This document shows, piece by piece, positions 1-7,506 of a stretch of DNA of 9,258 nt. The translations under genes were made by a program, and so were the position numbers. Position 1 is the stretch's first letter. The number at the start of each line of letters is the position of its first letter. The stretch spans positions 1 to 9,258 of the forward strand of contig DOZA01000107.1 in assembly GCA_003518245.1 (NCBI GenBank), given 5' to 3'. The stretch is from Bacteroidales bacterium (GTDB lineage Bacteria > Bacteroidota > Bacteroidia > Bacteroidales > VadinHA17). Below the pieces are notes generated by a model. It saw only the letters and a list, made by a program, of their open reading frames with translations, was not told the DNA's origin and did no database searches.

Positions 1-833
1 CTTCTTACTCCGTGTGCCAAGTGTATCCATCCTATCTCTGTTTTGATAGGAGGGGGCCCCTGGCCATTTTTTACTTCCTTTACTGTGTGATACTGCCTTG
101 GATCCATTATTGTTTCTTCCCCGAGAACAGCATTTTCCATTGATTCTGTAAATCCTACAGATATACCACTGTCGCCTGTATCAATAAAACCTGATTGGGG
201 ACGGGTATATATCATATATTTGCCATTTACAAATTCAGGGTGTAAAACACAGTTCCTTTGTTGTGCAGCACCTGATTTGAGGTCGGGAAGCCTTTCCCAA
301 TCAACAAGGTCTCTTGTGCGTGATATACCGCATGAAGCGAGAGCGGCCGATGATTCATCCGGCTTGCTAATATCTTTTCTCTCCGCGCAGAATAGTCCAT
401 ATATCCAACCGTCCTCATGTTGTGTGAGCCTTATATCATAAACATTAGCCTCAGGATCGTCTGTGACAGGCAGATGAACGGGGCAATCGTGAAATTTCCA
501 GTTGTCAATACCATTAGGACTTTCAGCAACAGCAAAAAATGATTTAACATCGAAGCCCTCGGTTCTGATAACCAGGTAATATTTATCATTAAGCTTAATA
601 GCTCCCCCATTAAATGTAGTATTTATGCCAAGCCTCATAAGTAGCTCCGGGTTTGTTTTGTAATTAAGGTCATATTTCCAGAACACAGGTATATGATCCC
701 TGGTTATTATGGGGTAAATATATCTTTCATAGATCCCATTGCCCTTTTTCATGGCACGGTTCTTCCTTATTATGAGCTCCTCATACCTTTTGAACAAACG
801 TTTCACTTCACTGTCAAATTCGTGTCTTTTCAT
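1..833 (-). CDS. GH130 family 4-O-beta-mannosyl-glucose phosphorylase, C-terminus outside window
   Basis: The first 277 codons of a cytoplasmic glycoside phosphorylase; roughly the last 110 residues expected for the family lie beyond the left edge. There is no signal peptide. The N-terminal part holds GNGIYERY (about residues 31-38), PVFWKYDLN (49-57) and KSFFAVAESPNGIDNW (97-112). It is followed by NVYDIRL (130-136), whose Asp133 sits where the family has its proposed catalytic acid. HPEFVNGKYMIYTRPQ and HTVKEVKNGQGP follow, both typical of GH130 subfamily 1. Known members phosphorolyse mannosyl-beta-1,4-glucose to alpha-mannose-1-phosphate and glucose, the last step of the mannan route that uses cellobiose 2-epimerase. 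The ATG at 833 is chosen because family proteins begin at about this distance before the first conserved block; no strong ribosome binding site precedes it. The symporter 248 nt upstream on the same strand is the likely importer. I recognise the family from memory, and substrate specificity within GH130 is inferred. Confidence 0.88.
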   Translation of the reverse strand, partial: MKRHEFDSEVKRLFKRYEELIIRKNRAMKKGNGIYERYIYPIITRDHIPVFWKYDLNYKTNPELLMRLGINTTFNGGAIKLNDKYYLVIRTEGFDVKSFFAVAESPNGIDNWKFHDCPVHLPVTDDPEANVYDIRLTQHEDGWIYGLFCAERKDISKPDESSAALASCGISRTRDLVDWERLPDLKSGAAQQRNCVLHPEFVNGKYMIYTRPQSGFIDTGDSGISVGFTESMENAVLGEETIMDPRQYHTVKEVKNGQGPPPIKTEIGWIHLAHGVR

Positions 834-850
834 ATTTCTTAGTGTTTGAG

Positions 851-862
851 ATGTTGGAACAT
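851..862. promoter_or_regulatory. Short inverted motif upstream of the phosphorylase
   Basis: Arms ATGTT and AACAT are separated by two bases and lie 18-29 nt upstream of the phosphorylase start. The spacing is too tight for an RNA hairpin, so if it matters it would be a protein-binding site. Five-base arms arise often by chance; this is a weak candidate. Confidence 0.15.
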
Positions 863-870
863 TGAAATAG

Positions 871-891
871 TTTAGTGGTTTAGGGGTTTAG
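871..891. repeat. 8-bp tandem repeat TTTAGNGG, about 2.6 copies
   Basis: TTTAGTGG (871-878) is followed by TTTAGGGG (879-886) and a partial copy TTTAG (887-891). A similar word, GGGTTTAAAGGTTTAGGG, occurs at 2966-2983 in the next intergenic gap to the right. The repeat is outside genes and belongs to the word-like intergenic sequence of this window. Confidence 0.6.
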
Positions 892-931
892 TAATTTTTT
901 GAATCGGTTTAATCGGCGAATCAGGTAACAT
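872..931 (-). other. Possible 19-codon leader ORF with a strong Shine-Dalgarno sequence
   Basis: On the minus strand AAAGGAGG (944-937) stands 5 nt before an ATG (931-929) that opens 19 codons ending in TAA, 38 nt before the phosphorylase start. The spacing is textbook, and no real gene in this window has such a site. However, the AAGGAGG is one arm of an inverted repeat, and most of the peptide is encoded by low-complexity repeat words, so chance is a serious alternative. No function is proposed. Confidence 0.2.
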
Positions 932-936
932 ATTTC

Positions 937-970
937 CCTCCTTTGATTTTCAAAAAAAAACTTAAGGAGG
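937..970. repeat. Inverted repeat with CCTCCTT and AAGGAGG arms
   Basis: Arms at 937-943 and 964-970 match perfectly over 7 bp. The 20-nt loop contains TTTT (947-950) and an A9 run (952-960), so the hairpin can extend inward with A-T pairs. On the minus strand the run is T9, but it lies inside the loop rather than after the stem, so this is not a standard intrinsic terminator. It may be a degraded palindromic intergenic repeat or an RNA structure in the phosphorylase leader. Confidence 0.45.
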
Positions 971-1031
971 TGTGACCTTTTACGAACATTCCGTAAGGCA
1001 TATGAGGCAGAAGGTCGGGGTTGTTAGACAT

Positions 1032-1055
1032 CATTCCATCATTCCAGTATTCCAT
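1032..1055. repeat. ATTCCA-type degenerate repeat, left copy
   Basis: The segment is built from three spaced ATTCCA words. It shares the 15-bp word CATTCCAGTATTCCA (1040-1054) with the reverse complement of 8764-8778, about 7.7 kb away. The two copies point in opposite directions and bracket the symporter, fusion, barrel and regulator genes. Confidence 0.6.
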
Positions 1056-1058
1056 ATC

Positions 1059-1079
1059 CTTTTGTCTTTTGTCTTTTGT
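1059..1079. repeat. Three perfect tandem copies of CTTTTGT
   Basis: Copies lie at 1059-1065, 1066-1072 and 1073-1079. The array ends two bases before the symporter stop codon (1084-1082, TAA on the minus strand), so it would lie at the very start of that gene's 3' untranslated RNA, read there as ACAAAAG repeats. Short arrays like this are prone to slippage. Confidence 0.75.
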
Positions 1080-1081
1080 CG

Positions 1082-2941
1082 TTATTCTGTTTCCAGCTTG
1101 TTATACCAGTTAAATTTAAGAATAACTGATGTAATAACCAGAACAAAAAGTGAAACTATCATTCCCCTGTATTCTCTTATAATAAGATATACAGGGGCTA
1201 TAATAAGCATCATTTGCCATATAATACCGACCATGGAGTTAAACACGTCGCGTTTGAATGCCCTGTTCTTTTCAAACCCCGGATTATCCTTTATTACTTC
1301 CCTGTAAACCGGATCCCAGAACCCCCATGGTCTGACATTCATGTAAAAACTTTTTAGCACATCCATATCATCGGGGGGTGTAAGAAGGCATCCCAGTAAT
1401 GATCCTGCTGTTGATACCGGAAGGATATACAATGGGAAAGCCACTATGACAGACAGATCTGGAAACAGCTTGGGCAGGGCAAGTGATGCAGCCAGGCCGG
1501 CTATCATACCCCAGAAGTATCCATGACCATTAAACCTCCACCATATCCATTTAAGGAAATTGGCGGCCGCATATCCACCAAATAAAGCAGCTGTAATCCA
1601 TTGAAGAAGGCTGTTAATAGAACTTACGAAAAAACCCACGGTTATACCTATTATAACCATTGCTGCTGATGATACATAGCTCAGGCCAATAAGTCTTTTC
1701 TGGCTGGCCCCGGGATTAATAAACCGCTTGTAAATATCATTAACTATATATGCCGGTCCGGCATTGACATTGGCTGCAAATGTCGACATAAACGCTGCTA
1801 TCAGACCTGCTAGTATAATGCCCAGTACACCCACCGGGATAAAATTGCCAAGGGCAAAGGGGAGTACTTTCTCGAAATCAATACTACCCTCACTGATCAA
1901 TGCTTCAGGGTTGAAATATACAAGGGCAATAATTGCCAAGCCGGCAATCATCAGGTACCTGGGAATAAAAAGTACTGCAGATACAAACCAGCTCATGAGG
2001 GCTGATTCCCGTGGCGTACGTGTTGCAAGAACCCTCTGCATATCATAACCTGGTATTGGTCCAGCCACACTTACTAGTATGCCCCTGAATATTACTATCA
2101 TAAAGAATATAGAGAAAAGCTCATATCCATCACTACCTATTTTCTCATTGAGCATCCGGTTTATATCCTGAGGGAAAGAGGACCAGTTAATATCCAGTTT
2201 CCAGCCGAAAGAAAGACTTTTCCACCCTTCGGGTACAACTGAATCAAGCTGCTCGGGTGATACAGTCTTAATAGCTATTATCCCAATAATAATACATGAT
2301 ATTGTCATCACAATAAATTGCAGTACTTCAGTAAGTACCACGCTGTACATTCCTCCCTTAACCACATATAGAGTGGTAATACCCATTATAATAAATGCAT
2401 ACATCCTTTCGGATGAGATATAAATACCCATTACTGATGCTGACAGGTCCCATGGAAGGAACATTACCGAGAATTTACCAATCCCTTCAAAGGCATAGGC
2501 TATAAAACCTATAACTGCTACCAGTGCAAATACAACAACGGAAATATGTGACATTCTAGCTCCCCTGCTTGTGCCAAACCTTGTTTTAAGCCACTCGGCA
2601 CCTGTAAGTACATTAGACCTTCTCAACCAGATAGCAAGAAATACCATCATAATCACCTGGTTCCATACCGGCCATAACCATGGTATAAAAACACTCTTAA
2701 CCCCGTAAATAAACATAATCGCTACCATCCACATGGTACCTGTAATATCAAACATACCCGAAGCATTCGATAAACCAAGCATATACCAGGGAAGGCTTTT
2801 CCCACCCAGGAAATAGGAATCCAGGTTCCTGCTTGCACGTTTTGATATCAAGAACCCAAGTAGTACTGTCAGTACCAGGTATCCTAAAATGATAGAAATG
2901 TCAATAGTGGAAAGCTTCATCTTTTTTGATATAAGATGCAA
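1082..2941 (-). CDS. Sodium/solute symporter (SSS family), probable sugar importer
   Basis: A 619-residue polytopic inner-membrane protein of the SSS (SGLT-like) family, which uses sodium to drive uptake of sugars and other solutes. The N-terminal block LDSYFLGGKSLPWYMLGLSN (40-59) leads into SGMFDITG (61-68) in the first core helix region. VVKGGMYSVVLTEVLQF (193-209) is the classical SSS motif after core helix 5. AAFMSTFAANVNAG (382-395) followed by VNDIYKRF (400-407) matches core helix 8, where Ser386 and Thr387 fall at the sodium-binding pair. A loop with RPWGFWDPV (537-545) precedes two extra C-terminal helices (about 569-588 and 592-609), as in long family members. Met8 (ATG at 2920, opening MKLSTIDIS) is a plausible alternative start. 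The gene precedes the GH130 phosphorylase on the same strand, so import of a beta-mannoside disaccharide is the best guess, though the substrate is not visible in the sequence. Confidence 0.9.
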   Translation of the reverse strand: MHLISKKMKLSTIDISIILGYLVLTVLLGFLISKRASRNLDSYFLGGKSLPWYMLGLSNASGMFDITGTMWMVAIMFIYGVKSVFIPWLWPVWNQVIMMVFLAIWLRRSNVLTGAEWLKTRFGTSRGARMSHISVVVFALVAVIGFIAYAFEGIGKFSVMFLPWDLSASVMGIYISSERMYAFIIMGITTLYVVKGGMYSVVLTEVLQFIVMTISCIIIGIIAIKTVSPEQLDSVVPEGWKSLSFGWKLDINWSSFPQDINRMLNEKIGSDGYELFSIFFMIVIFRGILVSVAGPIPGYDMQRVLATRTPRESALMSWFVSAVLFIPRYLMIAGLAIIALVYFNPEALISEGSIDFEKVLPFALGNFIPVGVLGIILAGLIAAFMSTFAANVNAGPAYIVNDIYKRFINPGASQKRLIGLSYVSSAAMVIIGITVGFFVSSINSLLQWITAALFGGYAAANFLKWIWWRFNGHGYFWGMIAGLAASLALPKLFPDLSVIVAFPLYILPVSTAGSLLGCLLTPPDDMDVLKSFYMNVRPWGFWDPVYREVIKDNPGFEKNRAFKRDVFNSMVGIIWQMMLIIAPVYLIIREYRGMIVSLFVLVITSVILKFNWYNKLETE

Positions 2942-3086
2942 AAATAGGAAAAAACCTCGATTATTGGGTTTAAAGGTTTAGGGCAAAAAACAAGAGGTAG
3001 AGGGCAAATAACAGAGTCATAACTAATTACCCGGAACACGAGGCACGGAACGATAAACCAGCAACCAGTTAGCCAGAATCCTTAAA
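2942..3086. other. 145-nt gap between fusion gene and symporter, repeat-like, no gene
   Basis: The gap contains GGTTTA words (2966-2983), two AGGGCAAA words separated by AAGAGGTAG (from 2981 to 3008), near-repeated CCGGAACACG and CACGGAACG (3031-3052), and CCAGCAACCAG (3058-3068). I see neither an intrinsic terminator with a T run nor a TAnnTTTG promoter box on the minus strand. Whether the symporter is cotranscribed with the genes to its right therefore remains open. Confidence 0.5.
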
Positions 3087-3848
3087 TTATCTTCCCAGGT
3101 TTGAAATATTAAAAATCTCATCTCTTAACCGGGTACCCGTATGTATCTCGCTCATAATTATTTCAGAGCTTCTGCCATTGCTGAGATTTTCAGCCATCAT
3201 ATGACTAATTATAAAATGATTATCAGATACTTTTTCAAACTTATCTATAGTTATAGTTTTGAAAAGTTCATTAAAGCTGTCATAGAAATCCATCTTTTTA
3301 ATGAGGTAATTATTTTTATCTAACACACTTATTTTAATTGAATAACCATACTCATCTTCTTTTTCTCTGTTAACAGGTTTGCTCTCAATAGTATAAATAT
3401 TACCATTTTCATTAATAATACGGTGATAAAAATCCTCAGTAGGTGGAGATGACATATCCGCATTTGTAAATTCTGATCCCATGAAACTTTTGTTTTTTTC
3501 CGAACTGACGATTCTTCTCTTGCGTTTAAGTGCGGGAAGATAAATCCACATATCATCCTGGCCTTTCTCATAATCATAGATCAGCATTGTTGTTCCCTTC
3601 ACATCAGCAGGGCTAAGGAACCTGATCAGTCTTTTTTCCGTGCCATCATTAAAACTTTTTGAAGCCGTTATATTTGATCGTTCCCTTATCCTTCCTTTTG
3701 AATCAATTATTTTAAGGGATGCCACAGCTTCAAACGACTCAACCTTCATAACATCCCTGCTTTTATCCATTATTTCTTCTGCCGTACCCTGTCCCATTAT
3801 AAACAAGGGCAGGATAATAAGCAAGGTCAGTATTATAATTTTTTTCAT
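3087..3848 (-). other. Possible separate LolA-like product from an internal start
   Basis: The ATG at 3848-3846 (Met761 of the fusion) is preceded, three bases upstream, by the purine-rich AAGAAGAAAG (3861-3852). It would encode 253 residues beginning with a normal lipoprotein-sorting signal peptide, the expected start for a free member of this family. The same codon overlaps a TGA in the +1 frame (ATGA), a common junction in cotranslated gene pairs. The cell could therefore make the free periplasmic protein as well as, or instead of, the fusion. Confidence 0.4.
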
Positions 3849-6128
3849 ATACTTTCTTCTTGAATGTTTATTAATCTTTGTATTATATTCCAGAAACGAA
3901 GGTTTGAAAACAAGTATTATTGACGGTATGACGAAAAGAGCGCTGATAAGACATACTCCTATGCTTATAAGTATCAGGTAACCAAAAAAGCGTATTGAGG
4001 TAAAACCTGAAAACATAAGAACAGAAAACCCCACCATTACGCTTAATGCGTTATATACTATTCCTCTACCCGTTGTTGTCAGTGTTTTAATTACTGCCTG
4101 CCTGTGATCATTAAACACCAGTTCAGATTTGTATCTCCACAGGAAATGTATTGTATAATCAACACCTACACCTATCATAATTGATGACAGAAGGGCTGTT
4201 GCAGGATTCAGGGAGATACCTGTAAAACCCATGAATCCGAGCAGGAAAACCACTGAGGCAAGAATAGGTATTGTTGATATCATGCCACCTTTAACTGACC
4301 TGAAAATTATAGTAAGTAATATCAGTACAATAATAATTGCGAAAATGAGTGAGCTTATTTGTCCGCTTACTATTTTGTCGGAGAACTGATGCATTATATA
4401 CGCATACCCTCCAATCGTAATATCTATTTTATCTCTTTCAGCCATGTAATTAATCTTATTAAGTACATTATTTAAGCTTTTTGTTGAAGGGTCTTCAAAA
4501 CGGATCATAAGATGTGCCTTTGTGTATCCAAAATCTACCAGGCGATCAAAATCTTCAGGATCTCCACTCATATTATAAATCTCAAGTATCTGTGCTACAG
4601 CCTCTCTCGATTCAGGTATCCTGTTATAGCCATCTTCATTTTCATCAAAGAGAGCTTTGGTCATTTCCAGCAGTACGGTAGCTATGGAATATGAATCTCC
4701 CACGCCTTCCATCCCTTCCAGTTCAGATGCCCATGAGTCCAGTGTTTTTAATAGCTCCGGATCTTTAATATCGCCCTCAGTCATAACTGATATGCTCTGT
4801 GAACCACCAAAATGTTTGTTTATAATTATGGATGCATTTTTAACAGGATGTTTTGCAGGAAAAAAATTTTCCTGGTTTCCATCTGCCCTGATTAATAATA
4901 TACCTATAGCAAATACAGCAGTGATTATGGATGATATTATCATAACACGACGTGGCCTGTATGTGACAATATGAGATAACCTTATGAGTATCCTGTCAAG
5001 TAGGGATCCAGATAATTTATTTCCACCAACCACTGTTTTTGATTTTGGTAATAGTGATAACCATGATGGGAGGAAGAATAGTGTAAGTAATACAGCCAGT
5101 GCAACACCTGCTGATGCAAGTATACCAACATGCCTTGCAGGAATAATAGCATGTGTCAGCAAACCCAGAATACCTGCGATTGTTGTCAAGCCTGTGAATA
5201 TTACAGGCAATCTGAGTTTTCTCACCAAAGTGACTACTATTGATTCATTACTGTCAGTATGATTACCCGACACCAGCTCCTGGTATTTTGCTATCATATG
5301 TATCCCATAATCATTAGCTACAGCAATAAGCATAATTGGTACAATAAGGCTCAGAATCGATAATTTCCATCCAAGGGCAGGAGCAAGGCTCATGGCAAAG
5401 ACTATTGAGAGAACCACAACAACAAATGGTAAAACCATTCCGCGCCATTCCCTGAAAGCTAACCAGAGGAATCCTAGCATGATAATCAATGCCAGTGGGA
5501 CAAGTATCAAACCATCACGTTTCACATCTTTCATTATAGCCTCTCTGATATATGGCATACCTCCCCGGTAAACCTCTGCAGACCCAGGGTTGGCATTCAG
5601 TACCGAATCAATTTCTGCCAATATAATGTTTTCATCCTTTTCCTTGGAAATAGTTGCAGCAATAGCCGACATTTTAAAATCCTTTGAAATAACTGTACCC
5701 ATAGCCAGGGGGTTATCGCTTAACTGACTTTTTAAAACTTCTATATCATGGCTGCTTACAGGAAGTCTGCTTACGGCAGGATCAACTATCATCATTCCCT
5801 GTTCCCCATATATTCTTCTTGTATTAAAAAGTGAAATTGTATTGTCAATCGATTTGAGGCCTTCAAGCTGTCTGTCAGTATTCCTTATCCTTTTAAGGTT
5901 TGACGGGGTGAGTATGCAACTATCCTCAAATACAATAAAAATAATATCCTGCAGGCCAAACTCATTCTCAATAATATCAGTGTTAATGCGTGACTCCATA
6001 TCAGAAGGAACATAATTCCTTATATCAGGGTCGGTCTCCATCCCTGGTAGCATAAACAGACTTACCAGACCTATTACTATTGAGAGCAATATTACAAGGT
6101 GCCTGTATCTTATGATAAGTTTTGTCAT
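3087..6128 (-). CDS. RND/MMPL transporter fused to a LolA-like lipoprotein-sorting domain
   Basis: One open frame of 1013 residues joins two proteins normally encoded separately. Residues 1-745 are a full RND-superfamily exporter of the MMPL/HpnN-like type: a helix at 10-27, a large periplasmic loop (28-205), five helices (about 206-358), a helix at 394-413, a second loop (414-590) and five more (591-740). Each half has the buried acidic motif, ANDYGIH (271-277) and GVDYTIH (654-660), whose Asp residues fit the proton relay. Residues 746-760 are a basic linker. From Met761 comes a signal-peptide-like segment, KKIIILTLLIILPLFIMGQG (762-781), then a LolA-like domain (782-1013) with MLIYDYEKGQDDMWIYLPAL (848-867) and RRIVSSEK..SFMGSEF (871-887), the signature of the outer-membrane lipoprotein-sorting family. 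By topology the extra helix puts this domain in the periplasm. It starts 10 nt after the barrel gene stop, so the two are almost certainly cotranscribed. A lost stop codon or assembly error at the junction is possible. Cargo is unknown; lipid is inferred. Confidence 0.87.
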   Translation of the reverse strand: MTKLIIRYRHLVILLSIVIGLVSLFMLPGMETDPDIRNYVPSDMESRINTDIIENEFGLQDIIFIVFEDSCILTPSNLKRIRNTDRQLEGLKSIDNTISLFNTRRIYGEQGMMIVDPAVSRLPVSSHDIEVLKSQLSDNPLAMGTVISKDFKMSAIAATISKEKDENIILAEIDSVLNANPGSAEVYRGGMPYIREAIMKDVKRDGLILVPLALIIMLGFLWLAFREWRGMVLPFVVVVLSIVFAMSLAPALGWKLSILSLIVPIMLIAVANDYGIHMIAKYQELVSGNHTDSNESIVVTLVRKLRLPVIFTGLTTIAGILGLLTHAIIPARHVGILASAGVALAVLLTLFFLPSWLSLLPKSKTVVGGNKLSGSLLDRILIRLSHIVTYRPRRVMIISSIITAVFAIGILLIRADGNQENFFPAKHPVKNASIIINKHFGGSQSISVMTEGDIKDPELLKTLDSWASELEGMEGVGDSYSIATVLLEMTKALFDENEDGYNRIPESREAVAQILEIYNMSGDPEDFDRLVDFGYTKAHLMIRFEDPSTKSLNNVLNKINYMAERDKIDITIGGYAYIMHQFSDKIVSGQISSLIFAIIIVLILLTIIFRSVKGGMISTIPILASVVFLLGFMGFTGISLNPATALLSSIMIGVGVDYTIHFLWRYKSELVFNDHRQAVIKTLTTTGRGIVYNALSVMVGFSVLMFSGFTSIRFFGYLILISIGVCLISALFVIPSIILVFKPSFLEYNTKINKHSRRKYMKKIIILTLLIILPLFIMGQGTAEEIMDKSRDVMKVESFEAVASLKIIDSKGRIRERSNITASKSFNDGTEKRLIRFLSPADVKGTTMLIYDYEKGQDDMWIYLPALKRKRRIVSSEKNKSFMGSEFTNADMSSPPTEDFYHRIINENGNIYTIESKPVNREKEDEYGYSIKISVLDKNNYLIKKMDFYDSFNELFKTITIDKFEKVSDNHFIISHMMAENLSNGRSSEIIMSEIHTGTRLRDEIFNISNLGR

Positions 6129-6138
6129 CTATTAAATA

Positions 6139-7506
6139 TTAAAAATGTACCTTCATCCCTGCATATAATGAGTTAAGTTTATCATTTATCATATCGAAAA
6201 GGGAGTTATCAGTCCCGATATATATCTCAGCTCCAGCTATTAGTTGCAGGTTATCTGATGGCTTTATCTTTAAAACAGGCTTAACCATATATTCACCTGC
6301 CGTAATATTGTAAAGTAGGTTAACAGAGGGGCTTAAGAAGGAAAATCCTTTTTCATATGCCAATCGCAGCCCTGCATAATGACTAAGTTTATTTAACTGG
6401 TAATAATAAAGCCTGTTAAATGAACCAATTTGCATCCTTGTATATTCAAGGATCTGATCAGGAGGAAGTGTAACAAATTCTGAAAATGATGACTCATCAG
6501 GCAATTCAGGATCAAATACCGATTCCTCAAAGTTCAGAAGATGTTTACCACTGTATTCAAACAATACCTGTAAATCACCAATAAAATATTCTAATCCTGC
6601 AGCCCATCTTATTTCAGGAAGCATTATATATTCATTCTCCCTGTAGTCTCCTTCCGGATCCATCCACATAGCCTCAGCACGTATTATACATTTACCAGGT
6701 GCGAATTCAAGTCCTGATGATAGGGTTCGTACTTTAAATGGTTGCTCTTCAAGAGAAATCAACGGTATATTATTTCCTGACAGTATAGAAATAGTATCCA
6801 GAGCCAGGCCTGGTAATGGATTATAACCTGTAAAAAAGCTTATATCTGCAGTAAAGTTCCTTAAATAATATTCTGCCCTCAGACCATATGATATAGCATA
6901 TTCATACCCGGGTGAAACACTACCTATCTCTATAATATCAGGAAGGTCTATAAAATCAACATAAAGCACAGAAGGCCTGTAACGAGGTATAATTAAGGCA
7001 TTTAAAGAAATATTTTCAGACGGTTTAAATCTGAATTCGATGGATATATTTCCAAGATATCGATCTTCAGGGTCAAATGACCTGTAAAGGTCGTTTCTTG
7101 GGCCCGTAACATCCTGAAGCCTGAAAAAATCCATCCTGCTCCATTTTATTATCTGCTTTCCCGCCTTAAGCTGGGTATAAGGTGTATACCATGCTGCCCA
7201 TGCTTCCCTGAGAGCTGGCTTATTCACATTTTCACCATATTCCCTGGCATAACGGTACCTTATATCAAAATATGCCTTATAGCTGGTATTATTACCTGCT
7301 TCGGCATTTAAACTTAAACCGGCGAAAGATACCGGAATACTTGCTGACCCGTCAGGAATATTCATATATAATCCACTCCTGATAAATCCACCCAGTTTAT
7401 AATCATTCCCTACAGAAGAAGAAATATTATCAAAAAGTGACTGTGAAGAAAGAGGTATGCTGACCAGGAAAAAAATAATGCTTAATAATACCAGAGTATT
7501 CTTCAT
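6139..7506 (-). CDS. Outer-membrane beta-barrel protein, partner of the RND-LolA system
   Basis: A 455-residue protein with a clear signal peptide (KNTLVLLSIIFFLVSIPLSS, residues 2-21, then QS). The rest consists of alternating, aromatic-rich strands such as SYKAYFDIRYRYA (75-87), EYAISYGLRAEYYL (202-215) and LQVLFEYSGKHLL (312-324). It ends in YAGMKVHF, and the terminal Phe is the usual mark of proteins inserted by the BAM machinery. LREAWAAWYTPY (99-110) followed by LKAGKQIIKWSRMDFFRLQD (113-132) resembles DUF1302-type barrels, which in proteobacteria occur with a DUF1329 LolA-like protein and an RND transporter. That analogy and the 10-nt spacing to the fusion gene suggest it is the outer-membrane end of the same pathway. 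I do not recognise a specific named family with certainty; a generic porin is the alternative. Confidence 0.75.
   Translation of the reverse strand: MKNTLVLLSIIFFLVSIPLSSQSLFDNISSSVGNDYKLGGFIRSGLYMNIPDGSASIPVSFAGLSLNAEAGNNTSYKAYFDIRYRYAREYGENVNKPALREAWAAWYTPYTQLKAGKQIIKWSRMDFFRLQDVTGPRNDLYRSFDPEDRYLGNISIEFRFKPSENISLNALIIPRYRPSVLYVDFIDLPDIIEIGSVSPGYEYAISYGLRAEYYLRNFTADISFFTGYNPLPGLALDTISILSGNNIPLISLEEQPFKVRTLSSGLEFAPGKCIIRAEAMWMDPEGDYRENEYIMLPEIRWAAGLEYFIGDLQVLFEYSGKHLLNFEESVFDPELPDESSFSEFVTLPPDQILEYTRMQIGSFNRLYYYQLNKLSHYAGLRLAYEKGFSFLSPSVNLLYNITAGEYMVKPVLKIKPSDNLQLIAGAEIYIGTDNSLFDMINDKLNSLYAGMKVHF

Larger units (their letters stand above)
834..1081. other. Intergenic region between symporter and phosphorylase, rich in short repeats
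   Basis: This is the largest gap in the window, 248 nt. From left to right it holds a small inverted motif (851-862), an 8-bp tandem repeat (871-891), AATCGG-like words (902-924), a palindromic stretch with AAGGAGG arms (937-970), a small hairpin (arms TTACG 980-984 and CGTAA 992-996), an ATTCCA-type repeat (1032-1055) and a CTTTTGT tandem repeat (1059-1079). I see no convincing gene in it. A promoter for the phosphorylase could lie here, but no clear TAnnTTTG box is visible on the minus strand. Confidence 0.7.

Noticed and set aside
961..978. Reverse strand GGTCACACCTCCTT resembles the 3' end of 16S rRNA
   Set aside because: The match is short and imperfect, with no other rRNA sequence nearby.
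972..1307. Plus-strand ORF of 111 codons starting GTG beside AAGGAGG
   Set aside because: It overlaps the C-terminal end of the well-supported symporter on the other strand. The AAGGAGG is part of an inverted repeat and lies only one base from the GTG.
2966..2983. Telomere-like TTTAGGG words
   Set aside because: There are only one or two imperfect copies, in a bacterial context; they fit the local intergenic word repeats.
3329..3577. Minus-strand ORF of 82 codons inside the LolA-like domain
   Set aside because: It is an alternative-frame reading of a region whose main frame carries the conserved sorting-domain motifs.
4657..5262. Plus-strand ORFs opposite the RND transporter
   Set aside because: They have no recognisable motif and lie antisense to a strongly conserved membrane-protein frame.
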